Part shown: positions 1 to 5,245 of the stretch, piece by piece
Layout of the letters: each line of letters opens with the position of its first letter
Position numbering within the stretch: the first letter of the stretch is position 1
Assembly: GCA_019236485.1 (NCBI GenBank)
Contig: JAFAIY010000080.1
Location: 1-5,245, forward strand
Length of the DNA: 5,245 nt
Direction of reading: 5' to 3'
Source: Comamonas sp.
Lineage (GTDB): Bacteria; Pseudomonadota; Gammaproteobacteria; Burkholderiales; Burkholderiaceae_C
Program-made: the position numbers and the translations under genes
The notes under the pieces: generated by a model
The model's database searches: none
What the model saw: only the letters and a program-made list of their open reading frames with translations
Told to the model about the DNA's origin: nothing

Positions 1-818
1 CGGAAGATGATGGAGTGGTTGCTCGCACCCAGGGCCTGGGCCGACTTCACATAGTCGAGCTGGCGGTTGCGCAGGAACTCGGCGCGCACATAGTCGGCCA
101 GGCCCATCCAGCCGAACAGGCTCAGCAGCACCAGCAGCAGCGTGATGCTGGGCGCAAACAGCGCGCTGAAGATGATGAGCAGATACAGCTCGGGCATGGA
201 GCCCCAGATCTCGCTGAAACGCTGAAACGCCAGATCCGTCCTGCCGCCGAAGAAGCCCTGGATCGCCCCCGCCAGCACGCCCAGCAACACGCCGACCACG
301 GTCAGGGCCAGCGCAAACAGCACGCTGATGCGAAAGCCGTAGAGCAGCTGGGCCAGCAGGTCGCGGCCGCGGTCGTCCGTGCCCAGCCAGTTGTCGGCCG
401 AGGGCGCCGAGGGATTGGGCTGGCGCGCGAAGTAGTTGATGGTGGACTTGCCGTAGCGGTTGAGGGGAAACAGCGCCCAGTTGTCGCCCGCGCTGAGCTT
501 TTGCTGGATGAAGGGGTCCAGATAGTCGGTAGGCGTATGGAAATCGCCGCCGAAGGTGGTCTCGGGATAGTCCTGCAGCAGCGGCCAGTAGGTCTGGCCC
601 TGGTAGTGCACGACCAGCGGCCTGTCGTTGGAGATCAGCTCCGCAAACAGGCTCAGCACCACCAGCAGCGCAAAGATCACCAGGCTGACGAAACCCAGGC
701 GGTTGGCCCTGAAGCGCCGCCAGGCGCGCCGCCCCGGGGATTCGGAGCGCACGGCCGCCGCTCCTGCTGGCATAGCTGCCGGCGCAGACTCGGCCTGGGG
801 TTGAACCCGTTTTTGCAT
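1..818 (-). CDS. yejE: YejE-type peptide/microcin C ABC transporter permease (3' end cut by window)
   Basis: Inner-membrane permease that should pair with YejB in a YejABEF importer for oligopeptides; in E. coli this system also imports microcin C. 272 complete codons are visible. Residues 1-35 are a cytoplasmic Ala/Arg-rich tail, followed by a membrane segment at about 42-62, a periplasmic stretch to about 142, and the family signature LGTDDRGRDLLAQLLYG at 145-160. Further membrane segments lie at about 164-188, 208-222 and 224-243. The EAA loop that contacts the ATPase starts near 247 (DYVKSAQALGAS at 255-266). From the E. coli protein (about 341 aa), roughly 90 C-terminal residues lie outside the window. 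The ATG at 818 is 4 nt past the yejB stop and has no clear Shine-Dalgarno, so translational coupling is likely. It gives an N-terminus about 20 residues longer than in E. coli; Met16 (codon at 773-771) is an alternative start but also lacks a good ribosome site. Confidence 0.93.
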   Translation of the reverse strand, partial: MQKRVQPQAESAPAAMPAGAAAVRSESPGRRAWRRFRANRLGFVSLVIFALLVVLSLFAELISNDRPLVVHYQGQTYWPLLQDYPETTFGGDFHTPTDYLDPFIQQKLSAGDNWALFPLNRYGKSTINYFARQPNPSAPSADNWLGTDDRGRDLLAQLLYGFRISVLFALALTVVGVLLGVLAGAIQGFFGGRTDLAFQRFSEIWGSMPELYLLIIFSALFAPSITLLLVLLSLFGWMGLADYVRAEFLRNRQLDYVKSAQALGASNHSIIF

Positions 819-822
819 GAAA

Positions 823-1851
823 TCAATCGAATTTGACACGCGGATCCACCCAGACATAGCAGAGGTCGCTGATCAGCTTGGTCACCAGACCGATCAGCGT
901 GAACAGATACAGAGTGCCCAGCACCACCGGGAAGTCGCGGCGCACCACGCTCTCGTAGCTGAGCAGGCCCAGGCCGTCCAGTGAGAACAGGGTCTCGATC
1001 AGCAGCGAGCCCGCAAAGAACGCGCCTATGAAGGCCGAGGGAAAGCCCGTGATGATGGGAATCAGCGCGTTGCGGAACACATGTTTGTAGAGCACCTGAC
1101 GCTCGCCCAGGCCCTTGGCGCGCGCCGTGAGCACATACTGCTTGCGGATTTCCTCGAGAAACGCGTTCTTGGTCAGCATGGCCGTGACCGCAAAGCTGCC
1201 CGCCACCATGGCCGTGACGGGCATGGCGATATGCCAGAGATAGTCCGCGACCTTGCCCAGCAGGCTGAGCTCCTCGAAATTCGACGAAGTCAGCCCGCGC
1301 AGCGGAAACCATTGCAGCTGGCCGCCGAAGATCACCAGCAGGGCCACGCCCAGCACAAAGCCCGGAATCGCATAGCCGATGAGAATCAGCAGCGTGGTCG
1401 CGAGGTCGAAGCGCGAGCCCGCACGCACGGCCTTGGCCACGCCCAGCGGCACGGCCACCAGATAACTGATGAAAAAGGTCCAGAGCCCCAGGCTGATGGA
1501 CACCGGCAGCTTTTCCCTGACCAGGGCCCAGACGCTTTTGTTCTGGAAGAAGCTGGTGCCCAGATCGAAGCGCGCAAACTGGCCCAGCATCTGCATGAAG
1601 CGCTCCAGCGGCGGTTTGTCGAAACCATACAAGGCCTTGATTTCCGCCAGCCGCCTGGGGTCCACGCCCTGGGCGCCGCGATAGCTCATGGTCGCGCCCT
1701 CGGCACCCCGCCCCGCCCCGGCCTTGGCCTCGGCCAGATACTGCTCCACGGGCCCGCCGGGCACGAACTGGATCACGACAAAGGTCAGCAGCAGCACGCC
1801 CAGCAGCGTGGGCACCATCAGCAGAATGCGTTTGAGGATATAGGCAAACAT
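823..1851 (-). CDS. yejB: YejB-type peptide/microcin C ABC transporter permease
   Basis: Inner-membrane permease, partner of YejE, of the binding-protein-dependent (DppB/OppB-like) family. Its 342 residues compare with about 364 in E. coli; the difference is mainly a shorter periplasmic loop after the first membrane segment (about 36-62). Membrane segments are at about 9-30, 118-142, 151-175, 206-227, 264-288 and 308-331. The start MFAYILKRILLMVPTLLGV and the PGGP at 31-34 are typical of the family. The YRGAQGVDP stretch at 57-65 matches YRGGRGLDP in E. coli YejB. The cytoplasmic EAA loop is at 233-266 (TARAKGLGE at 242-250, then a conserved RNALIP at 260-265). The protein ends in VDPRVKFD, as family members do. 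The ATG lies 11 nt after the yejA stop, with only a weak GAG as ribosome site. The gene is in the middle of the operon, and nothing in it looks damaged. Confidence 0.96.
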   Translation of the reverse strand: MFAYILKRILLMVPTLLGVLLLTFVVIQFVPGGPVEQYLAEAKAGAGRGAEGATMSYRGAQGVDPRRLAEIKALYGFDKPPLERFMQMLGQFARFDLGTSFFQNKSVWALVREKLPVSISLGLWTFFISYLVAVPLGVAKAVRAGSRFDLATTLLILIGYAIPGFVLGVALLVIFGGQLQWFPLRGLTSSNFEELSLLGKVADYLWHIAMPVTAMVAGSFAVTAMLTKNAFLEEIRKQYVLTARAKGLGERQVLYKHVFRNALIPIITGFPSAFIGAFFAGSLLIETLFSLDGLGLLSYESVVRRDFPVVLGTLYLFTLIGLVTKLISDLCYVWVDPRVKFD

Positions 1852-1862
1852 GGCGGCTCAGA

Positions 1863-3710
1863 TCATGGTGGCGATGCGGCGGCGGTCTGCGGCAGCAGCT
1901 TGGACCACCAGGTGTAGACGGCCCAGAGCTCACCGGGCGAATAGGCCGGAATCTGCGCTGGCAGCGCCAGCCGCCAGCTGTCATACACCATGCGGTGGGT
2001 GCCCGAGTAGTACTGCGGAATCAGATAGTGGCCGTGCACGATGATGCGCTCCAGCGCGTGGCAGGCGGGCAGCATCTGCTGCTCGGTCTTGGCCGAGGCC
2101 ATCTGGGCGATGATGGAATCGACCGCCTTGCTCTTGAGGCCCACATAGTTGGAAGCCCCCTCCTCGTCGGCGGCGGCGCTGCCGAACAGCTCCGCATATT
2201 CCTGGCCCGGGTTGTGCGTGCCGGGCACGTTCAGCGTCACGATGTCGAAATCATATTTATCCATGCGCTGCTGATACAGCGCATAGTCCACATTGCGCAC
2301 CTTGAGCGTGATGCCCAGCTTTTCCAGATTGCGCATCCAGGAACTCACGATCTTGACGCCGCTTTCGCTGCTGTCCAGATACTCGATCACCATGGGCTCG
2401 CCCCTGGCGTTGCGCAAAGCGCCGTCCCTGACGGTCCAGCCGGCGTCGGCCAGCAGCTTTTGCGCACGGCGCAGATTGCCGCGCAGCCCGTCCCCCGTAT
2501 CGGTGCGCGGCGGCTCGGCCATGGGACCCAGCGTCGCCGGCGGCAGGCCGGCCGCATAGGGCTTGAGCAGCTCCAGCTCCGCTGGCGTCGGCAGGCCATG
2601 GGTTTCGCAGGCCGTGTTGCCGAACAGGCCGTGCACGCGCTGGTAGGCCCCGTAGAACATCTGGCGGCTCATCCACTCGAAATCGTAGGCCAGGCCCAAG
2701 GCCTCGCGCACGCGCACGTCCTTGAGCTGCTCGCGCCGCGTGTTCAGAAAAAAGCTCTGGAAGCCCGAGGGCAGCTTGTTCTGGAAATCTCCCTTGACCA
2801 GTTCCCCCGAGTCGAAACGCCGCCCCGACAGCCGCCTGGCCCAGTCGCCCGCGCTGTTGATGCGCATGAGATCGAACTCGCCGGCCTTCAGCGCTTCGAG
2901 CCGCGCCGTGCCGTCCTTGTAGATCTTGATGGTGATGCGCTCGAAATTGGCCTGGCCCACGCGCACCGGCAGCTTCGCCCCCCAGTAGGCTGGATCGCGC
3001 ACATAGCTGATGTCCCGGCCGAACTTGACCGGCCCTATTCTGTAGGGGCCGCTGCCTATGGGCGTGTCCATCACCACCTGATCGAAAGGCTTGGGCTTGC
3101 CGTCGGCACCCAGGCCCCAGTCGCGGCTGAAGACCGGCAGGGCCGCACCCACGATCAGCGGCAGATCGCGGTTGGGCTTTTTGAAACGAAAGCGCACCGT
3201 GCGCTCGTCGAGCACGTCGCAGCCCGCGACTTCGGCCAGCAGAGTCTTGTAACCCGGCGAGACATATTTGCTCAGCAGCGTCTCGTAGCTGTACTTGACG
3301 TCCTGCGCCTGCACCGGCTTGCCATTGTGGAAGCGCGCCTGCTGCCGCAGCCTGAAGGTGGCCGACAGGCCGTCGACCGGCACCTCCACGTCTTCGGCCA
3401 GCAGGCCATAGCCCGTGGCCGTCTCGTCGAGGCTTGGGGCCAGCAGGGTCTCGAACAGCATGTCCGCCAGATAGGCGGGCGGCGAGCCTTTGATCGTGAA
3501 GGGGTTGTACTTGTCGAAGGTGGAATAGCGCAGATTGCTCACCATGCGCAGCTCCCCGCCCTTGGGCGCCGCAGGGTTCACATAATCGAAATGCTTGAAG
3601 TCCGCCGCGTAGCGTGGCTGCCCCCAGAGCGCATAGGCATGAGCGGCCCATACGGGACTGGCAATCTGGGTGCCTGCAAACAGGGCTGAACAAATCATCC
3701 AATGGCGCAT
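1863..3710 (-). CDS. yejA: YejA-type periplasmic peptide-binding protein of ABC transporter (SBP family 5)
   Basis: Extracytoplasmic solute-binding protein that delivers oligopeptides (microcin C in E. coli) to YejB/YejE. It has 615 residues, against about 604 in E. coli. A Sec signal peptide covers about residues 1-25: a short charged start, a hydrophobic core, then VWA at 20-22 or AHA at 23-25 as cleavage sites. There is no lipobox cysteine, so the mature protein should be soluble in the periplasm. The mature protein opens with the YejA hallmark FDYVNPAAPKGGELR (41-55). Family-5 features follow: ARFHNGKPVQAQDVKYSYE (125-143), IGSGPYR (218-224), VREALGLAYDFEWM (334-347), AQKLLADAGW (416-425) and a conserved C-terminal YYSGTHR (567-573). 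It is the first gene of the leftward operon and diverges from fabI. The ATG at 3710 is preceded only by a distant AGGG (12-nt spacing), and no in-frame upstream start is available. The YejA call is firm; the actual ligand in this organism is unknown. Confidence 0.95.
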   Translation of the reverse strand: MRHWMICSALFAGTQIASPVWAAHAYALWGQPRYAADFKHFDYVNPAAPKGGELRMVSNLRYSTFDKYNPFTIKGSPPAYLADMLFETLLAPSLDETATGYGLLAEDVEVPVDGLSATFRLRQQARFHNGKPVQAQDVKYSYETLLSKYVSPGYKTLLAEVAGCDVLDERTVRFRFKKPNRDLPLIVGAALPVFSRDWGLGADGKPKPFDQVVMDTPIGSGPYRIGPVKFGRDISYVRDPAYWGAKLPVRVGQANFERITIKIYKDGTARLEALKAGEFDLMRINSAGDWARRLSGRRFDSGELVKGDFQNKLPSGFQSFFLNTRREQLKDVRVREALGLAYDFEWMSRQMFYGAYQRVHGLFGNTACETHGLPTPAELELLKPYAAGLPPATLGPMAEPPRTDTGDGLRGNLRRAQKLLADAGWTVRDGALRNARGEPMVIEYLDSSESGVKIVSSWMRNLEKLGITLKVRNVDYALYQQRMDKYDFDIVTLNVPGTHNPGQEYAELFGSAAADEEGASNYVGLKSKAVDSIIAQMASAKTEQQMLPACHALERIIVHGHYLIPQYYSGTHRMVYDSWRLALPAQIPAYSPGELWAVYTWWSKLLPQTAAASPP

Positions 3711-3731
3711 GCGACAATTCTGCCCTAGGCC

Positions 3732-3750
3732 GGCTGGCCACAGGCCAGCC
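3732..3750. repeat. Perfect 8-bp inverted repeat upstream of yejA
   Basis: GGCTGGCC (3732-3739) and GGCCAGCC (3743-3750) are exact reverse complements around a 3-nt ACA spacer. The repeat sits 22-40 nt upstream of the yejA ATG. It could be a protein-binding operator between the divergent genes or a stable hairpin in the yejA leader. It has no following T run in either direction, so it is not an intrinsic terminator. The symmetry is certain; the role is not known. Confidence 0.7.
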
Positions 3751-3766
3751 CGTACGCATACGTTTT

Positions 3767-3798
3767 AAAAAGATTGCAGCGTCGCCACAGACGCTGCA
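3767..3798 (-). terminator. Leftward hairpin plus T run: possible terminator or attenuator upstream of yejA
   Basis: TGCAGCGTC (3775-3783) and GACGCTGCA (3790-3798) form a perfect 9-bp stem with a 6-nt loop. Read leftward, the stem is followed by ATCTTTTT (3774 down to 3767), the layout of a rho-independent terminator. No gene ends here, because fabI runs the other way. It would act either on leftward transcripts begun inside or beyond fabI, or as an attenuator in the yejA leader if that promoter lies to its right. Read rightward, the same stem would lie in the fabI leader, 33 nt before the ATG, if transcription starts to its left. Confidence 0.5.
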
Positions 3799-3819
3799 GC
3801 CGACCTTCTCAATCCTTTT

Positions 3820-3825
3820 GGAGAA
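3820..3825 (+). promoter_or_regulatory. fabI ribosome binding site
   Basis: GGAGAA lies 5 nt before the ATG at 3831. It fixes the fabI start there, even though the reading frame stays open upstream to about 3774, and gives the MGFLAGKK start expected of FabI. Confidence 0.88.
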
Positions 3826-3830
3826 CAACA

Positions 3831-4631
3831 ATGGGTTTTCTCGCCGGTAAAAAGCTGCTGATCACGGGCGTTCTGTCCAACCGCTCCATCGCCTACGGCA
3901 TCGCCAAGGCCTGCCACCAACAAGGCGCCGAGCTGGCTTTCAGCTATGTGGGCGAGCGCTTCAAGGACCGCATCACCGAGTTCGCCGCCGAATTCGACTC
4001 CAAGCTGGTGTTCGACTGCGACGTGGCCGACGATGCACAGATCGAAGCCATGTTCAAGGGCCTGGGCGATGCCTGGGGCAAGTTTGACGGCTTTGTGCAC
4101 AGCATCGGCTTTGCACCGCGCGAAGCCATCGCCGGCAACTTCCTCGACGGCCTGTCGCGCGAGTCCTTCAAGATCGCCCACGACATCAGCGCCTACAGCT
4201 TCCCGGCCATGGCCAAGGCTGCTCTGCCTTACCTCAACGACAGGTCCTCGCTGCTGACCCTGTCCTACCTGGGTGCGCTGCGCTCCATCCCCAACTACAA
4301 CACCATGGGTCTGGCCAAGGCATCGCTGGAAGCGTCCGTGCGCTACCTGGCAGAAGCCGTGGGCCGCACCGAAGACGGCCGCGCCATCCGCGCCAACGGC
4401 ATCTCTGCCGGCCCCATCAAGACCCTGGCCGCCTCGGGCATCAAGGACTTCGGCAAGCTGCTGGGCCGCGTGGCCGACGCCGCGCCGCTGCGCCGCAACG
4501 TGACGATTGAAGACGTGGGCAATGTCGCGGCCTTCCTGCTGTCCGACCTGGCGTCGGGCGTGACCGCCGAGATCACCTATGTGGACGGCGGCTTCAGCCA
4601 GACGGCTGGTCTGTCCGCCGATCAGGTCTAA
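3831..4631 (+). CDS. fabI: Enoyl-[acyl-carrier-protein] reductase (NADH), FabI
   Basis: Cytosolic enzyme of type II fatty-acid synthesis. It reduces trans-2-enoyl-ACP to acyl-ACP with NADH, the last step of each elongation cycle. It has 266 residues, against 262 in E. coli. It is a short-chain dehydrogenase/reductase fold with the FabI-type nucleotide loop [17 protein letters not shown] (11-27), CDVADD (63-68) and [11 protein letters not shown] (90-100). Catalytic Tyr146, Tyr156 and Lys163 fall exactly at the E. coli numbers, in [20 protein letters not shown] (144-163). [17 protein letters not shown] (191-207) is the substrate-binding loop region, and the protein closes with [11 protein letters not shown] (250-260). 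Gly93, Met159 and Phe207 match the triclosan-contact residues Gly93, Met159 and Phe203 of E. coli. A four-residue insertion near 179-187 accounts for the offset after that point. It appears to be a single-gene unit, with a strong ribosome site in front and a strong terminator behind. The assignment is firm. Confidence 0.98.
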   Translation: MGFLAGKKLLITGVLSNRSIAYGIAKACHQQGAELAFSYVGERFKDRITEFAAEFDSKLVFDCDVADDAQIEAMFKGLGDAWGKFDGFVHSIGFAPREAIAGNFLDGLSRESFKIAHDISAYSFPAMAKAALPYLNDRSSLLTLSYLGALRSIPNYNTMGLAKASLEASVRYLAEAVGRTEDGRAIRANGISAGPIKTLAASGIKDFGKLLGRVADAAPLRRNVTIEDVGNVAAFLLSDLASGVTAEITYVDGGFSQTAGLSADQV

Positions 4632-4646
4632 GCAGCCCTGCTGCAG

Positions 4647-4689
4647 ACAAGCCCCGCAGCCGCCGTCAGGCCTGCGGGGCTTGTTTTTT
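4647..4689 (+). terminator. Rho-independent terminator of fabI
   Basis: ACAAGCCCCGCAG (4647-4659) pairs perfectly over 13 bp with CTGCGGGGCTTGT (4672-4684). The 12-nt loop can itself close a small GCC/GGC stem. The T run TTGTTTTTT (4681-4689) overlaps the 3' arm. It begins 16 nt after the fabI stop. Nothing on the other strand makes it bidirectional, as there is no T run after the hairpin when read leftward. It separates fabI from sodC. Confidence 0.93.
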
Positions 4690-4805
4690 GGCGGCTGCGG
4701 CGCAAAGCGCCGGGCCAGCAGGAGCGCGTTTGCCCTACAAGAGCCTAGGCATATCGCCGCTATGGTTGGCAGTCGCTGTTCAACTCTTTAGCGACGAGGC
4801 TCTCC
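4690..4805. other. fabI-sodC spacer with small dyads
   Basis: This stretch should contain the sodC promoter, but I could not place one. TTGGCA at 4766-4771 resembles a -35 box, yet the matching -10 position would put transcription start on top of the ribosome site. Two structural items are visible. One is a perfect 6-bp stem, CGGCGC/GCGCCG (4698-4703 and 4707-4712) with an AAA loop. The other is an imperfect dyad centred on CCCTA (4733-4737) that ends in the palindrome GCCTAGGC (4743-4750). Confidence 0.5.
4796..4799 (+). promoter_or_regulatory. sodC ribosome binding site
   Basis: GAGG lies 6 nt before the ATG at 4806. It supports that start, which yields a complete lipoprotein signal peptide directly after Met1. 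Confidence 0.75.
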
Positions 4806-5245
4806 ATGCACCACCGTTACCTGCTTGCGGCCCTGGCCGCTTCCGCCCTGGCGGCCTGCGGCACGACCGCTCCTTCGCAAACCCGGGCCGACGCCAAGCT
4901 GGGCGCCATAGGCAACAGCGGGGTGAGCGGCAACATCGGCTTTACGCAGCAGCTCGGCCAGAAGGTCATGCTGCATGCGGTGGTACGCGGCCTGGCGCCC
5001 AATTCCGAGCATGGCTTCCACATCCACGAGCGCGGCGACTGCGCGGACAACGGCAATGCCGCGGGTGGGCACTTCAACCCCCGCCATACCAGCCATGGCA
5101 AGTACGATGCAGCCATGCATCACCTGGGCGATCTGCCCAGCCTCAAGGCCGACGCCAGCGGCGTGGCCATCGTCGACATGGAGTCGTCGGAGCTGTCTCT
5201 TGCCGGCCCCGAAAGCATCATAGGCCGGGGCCTGATCGTGCACAC
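4806..5245 (+). CDS. sodC: Cu/Zn superoxide dismutase with lipoprotein signal (3' end cut by window)
   Basis: Envelope enzyme that converts superoxide to hydrogen peroxide and oxygen. 146 complete codons are visible; by comparison with the family (about 170-180 aa) some 30 residues are missing. Residues 1-17 are a short signal peptide ending in the lipobox LAAC, with Cys18 as the likely lipidated residue. Gly19 at the +2 position does not signal inner-membrane retention, so outer-membrane anchoring is expected. The Cu/Zn SOD signature GFHIHERGDC is at 70-79. By comparison with the bovine enzyme, the copper ligands are His72, His74, His89 and His146 (in LIVH, the last full codon). The zinc ligands are bridging His89, His97, His106 and Asp109 (in HLGDLP). 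Cys79 is one half of the conserved disulfide, and its partner lies beyond the edge. Two ATA isoleucine codons (35 and 139) are unusual for such GC-rich DNA. It is a separate transcription unit behind the fabI terminator. Confidence 0.95.
   Translation, partial: MHHRYLLAALAASALAACGTTAPSQTRADAKLGAIGNSGVSGNIGFTQQLGQKVMLHAVVRGLAPNSEHGFHIHERGDCADNGNAAGGHFNPRHTSHGKYDAAMHHLGDLPSLKADASGVAIVDMESSELSLAGPESIIGRGLIVH

Larger units (their letters stand above)
3711..3830. promoter_or_regulatory. Divergent yejA-fabI intergenic region
   Basis: These 120 bp must hold, or lie close to, the promoters of leftward yejA and rightward fabI. The only AT-rich patch is TTTTAAAAA at 3763-3771, which stands out from the GC-rich surroundings and could serve as a -10 or melting region for either direction. 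I could not match it to a convincing -35 box on either strand, so no promoter is placed. Two perfect inverted repeats flank this patch (3732-3750 and 3775-3798) and are listed separately. Confidence 0.5.

Noticed and set aside
677..1984. 435-codon leftward frame overlapping yejB in another phase
   Set aside because: The translation is low-complexity Arg/Ala/Gly sequence, and the 342-codon yejB frame in the same place matches the family end to end.
1995..3689. 564-codon open frame on the + strand, antisense to yejA
   Set aside because: It is rich in His, Gln, Arg, Ala and Leu with no recognisable motif, as expected when a GC-rich gene is read from the other strand. The leftward frame matches YejA along its whole length.
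3774..3830. Upstream extension of fabI to a TTG start
   Set aside because: It would translate the hairpin region and add Arg-rich residues absent from FabI proteins. The ATG at 3831 has a well-spaced GGAGAA.
2257..3831. 524-codon leftward frame overlapping yejA
   Set aside because: It is an out-of-phase shadow of yejA and crosses the divergent intergenic region, with no family resemblance.
4766..4794. sodC promoter with TTGGCA as -35
   Set aside because: At 17-nt spacing the -10 position reads TAGCGA, a poor match, and transcription would begin at or inside the ribosome site.
4788..5243. Leftward open frame opposite sodC
   Set aside because: The rightward frame has a ribosome site, a lipobox and all Cu/Zn SOD metal ligands. 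The opposite frame has none of these.

Overview
The window is high-GC DNA with the coding style of a beta-proteobacterium. I infer Burkholderiales, probably Comamonadaceae (Comamonas/Delftia-like), from the protein sequences as I remember them; no search was run. It looks like ordinary chromosome. I see no transposase, integrase, phage gene, CRISPR array, tRNA or rRNA.

Layout. From 3710 down to the left edge, a leftward operon encodes three parts of a YejABEF-type peptide/microcin C ABC importer: yejA (periplasmic binding protein), yejB (permease) and yejE (permease, cut by the window edge). The genes are packed tightly, with gaps of 11 and 4 nt. The ATPase gene yejF would be expected just beyond the left edge. 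A 120-bp divergent intergenic region (3711-3830) separates yejA from rightward fabI. It holds two perfect hairpins, one of which looks like a leftward intrinsic terminator or attenuator. fabI (3831-4631) encodes NADH-dependent enoyl-ACP reductase with all catalytic residues present, and ends at a strong rho-independent terminator (4647-4689). A 116-bp spacer follows, then sodC (from 4806, cut by the right edge), which encodes a Cu/Zn superoxide dismutase with a lipoprotein signal peptide.

How they fit together. YejA, YejB and YejE form one machine: YejA captures oligopeptides in the periplasm and the YejB/YejE pair passes them through the inner membrane, powered by YejF. FabI (fatty-acid elongation) and SodC (envelope superoxide defence) are separate transcription units with no direct functional link to the importer visible here. 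All four genes relate to the cell envelope or its synthesis, but that is likely coincidence of neighbourhood.

I did not find a novel multi-gene system. The least explained material is the pair of hairpins between yejA and fabI, the four-residue insertion in FabI, and the lipoprotein form of SodC.
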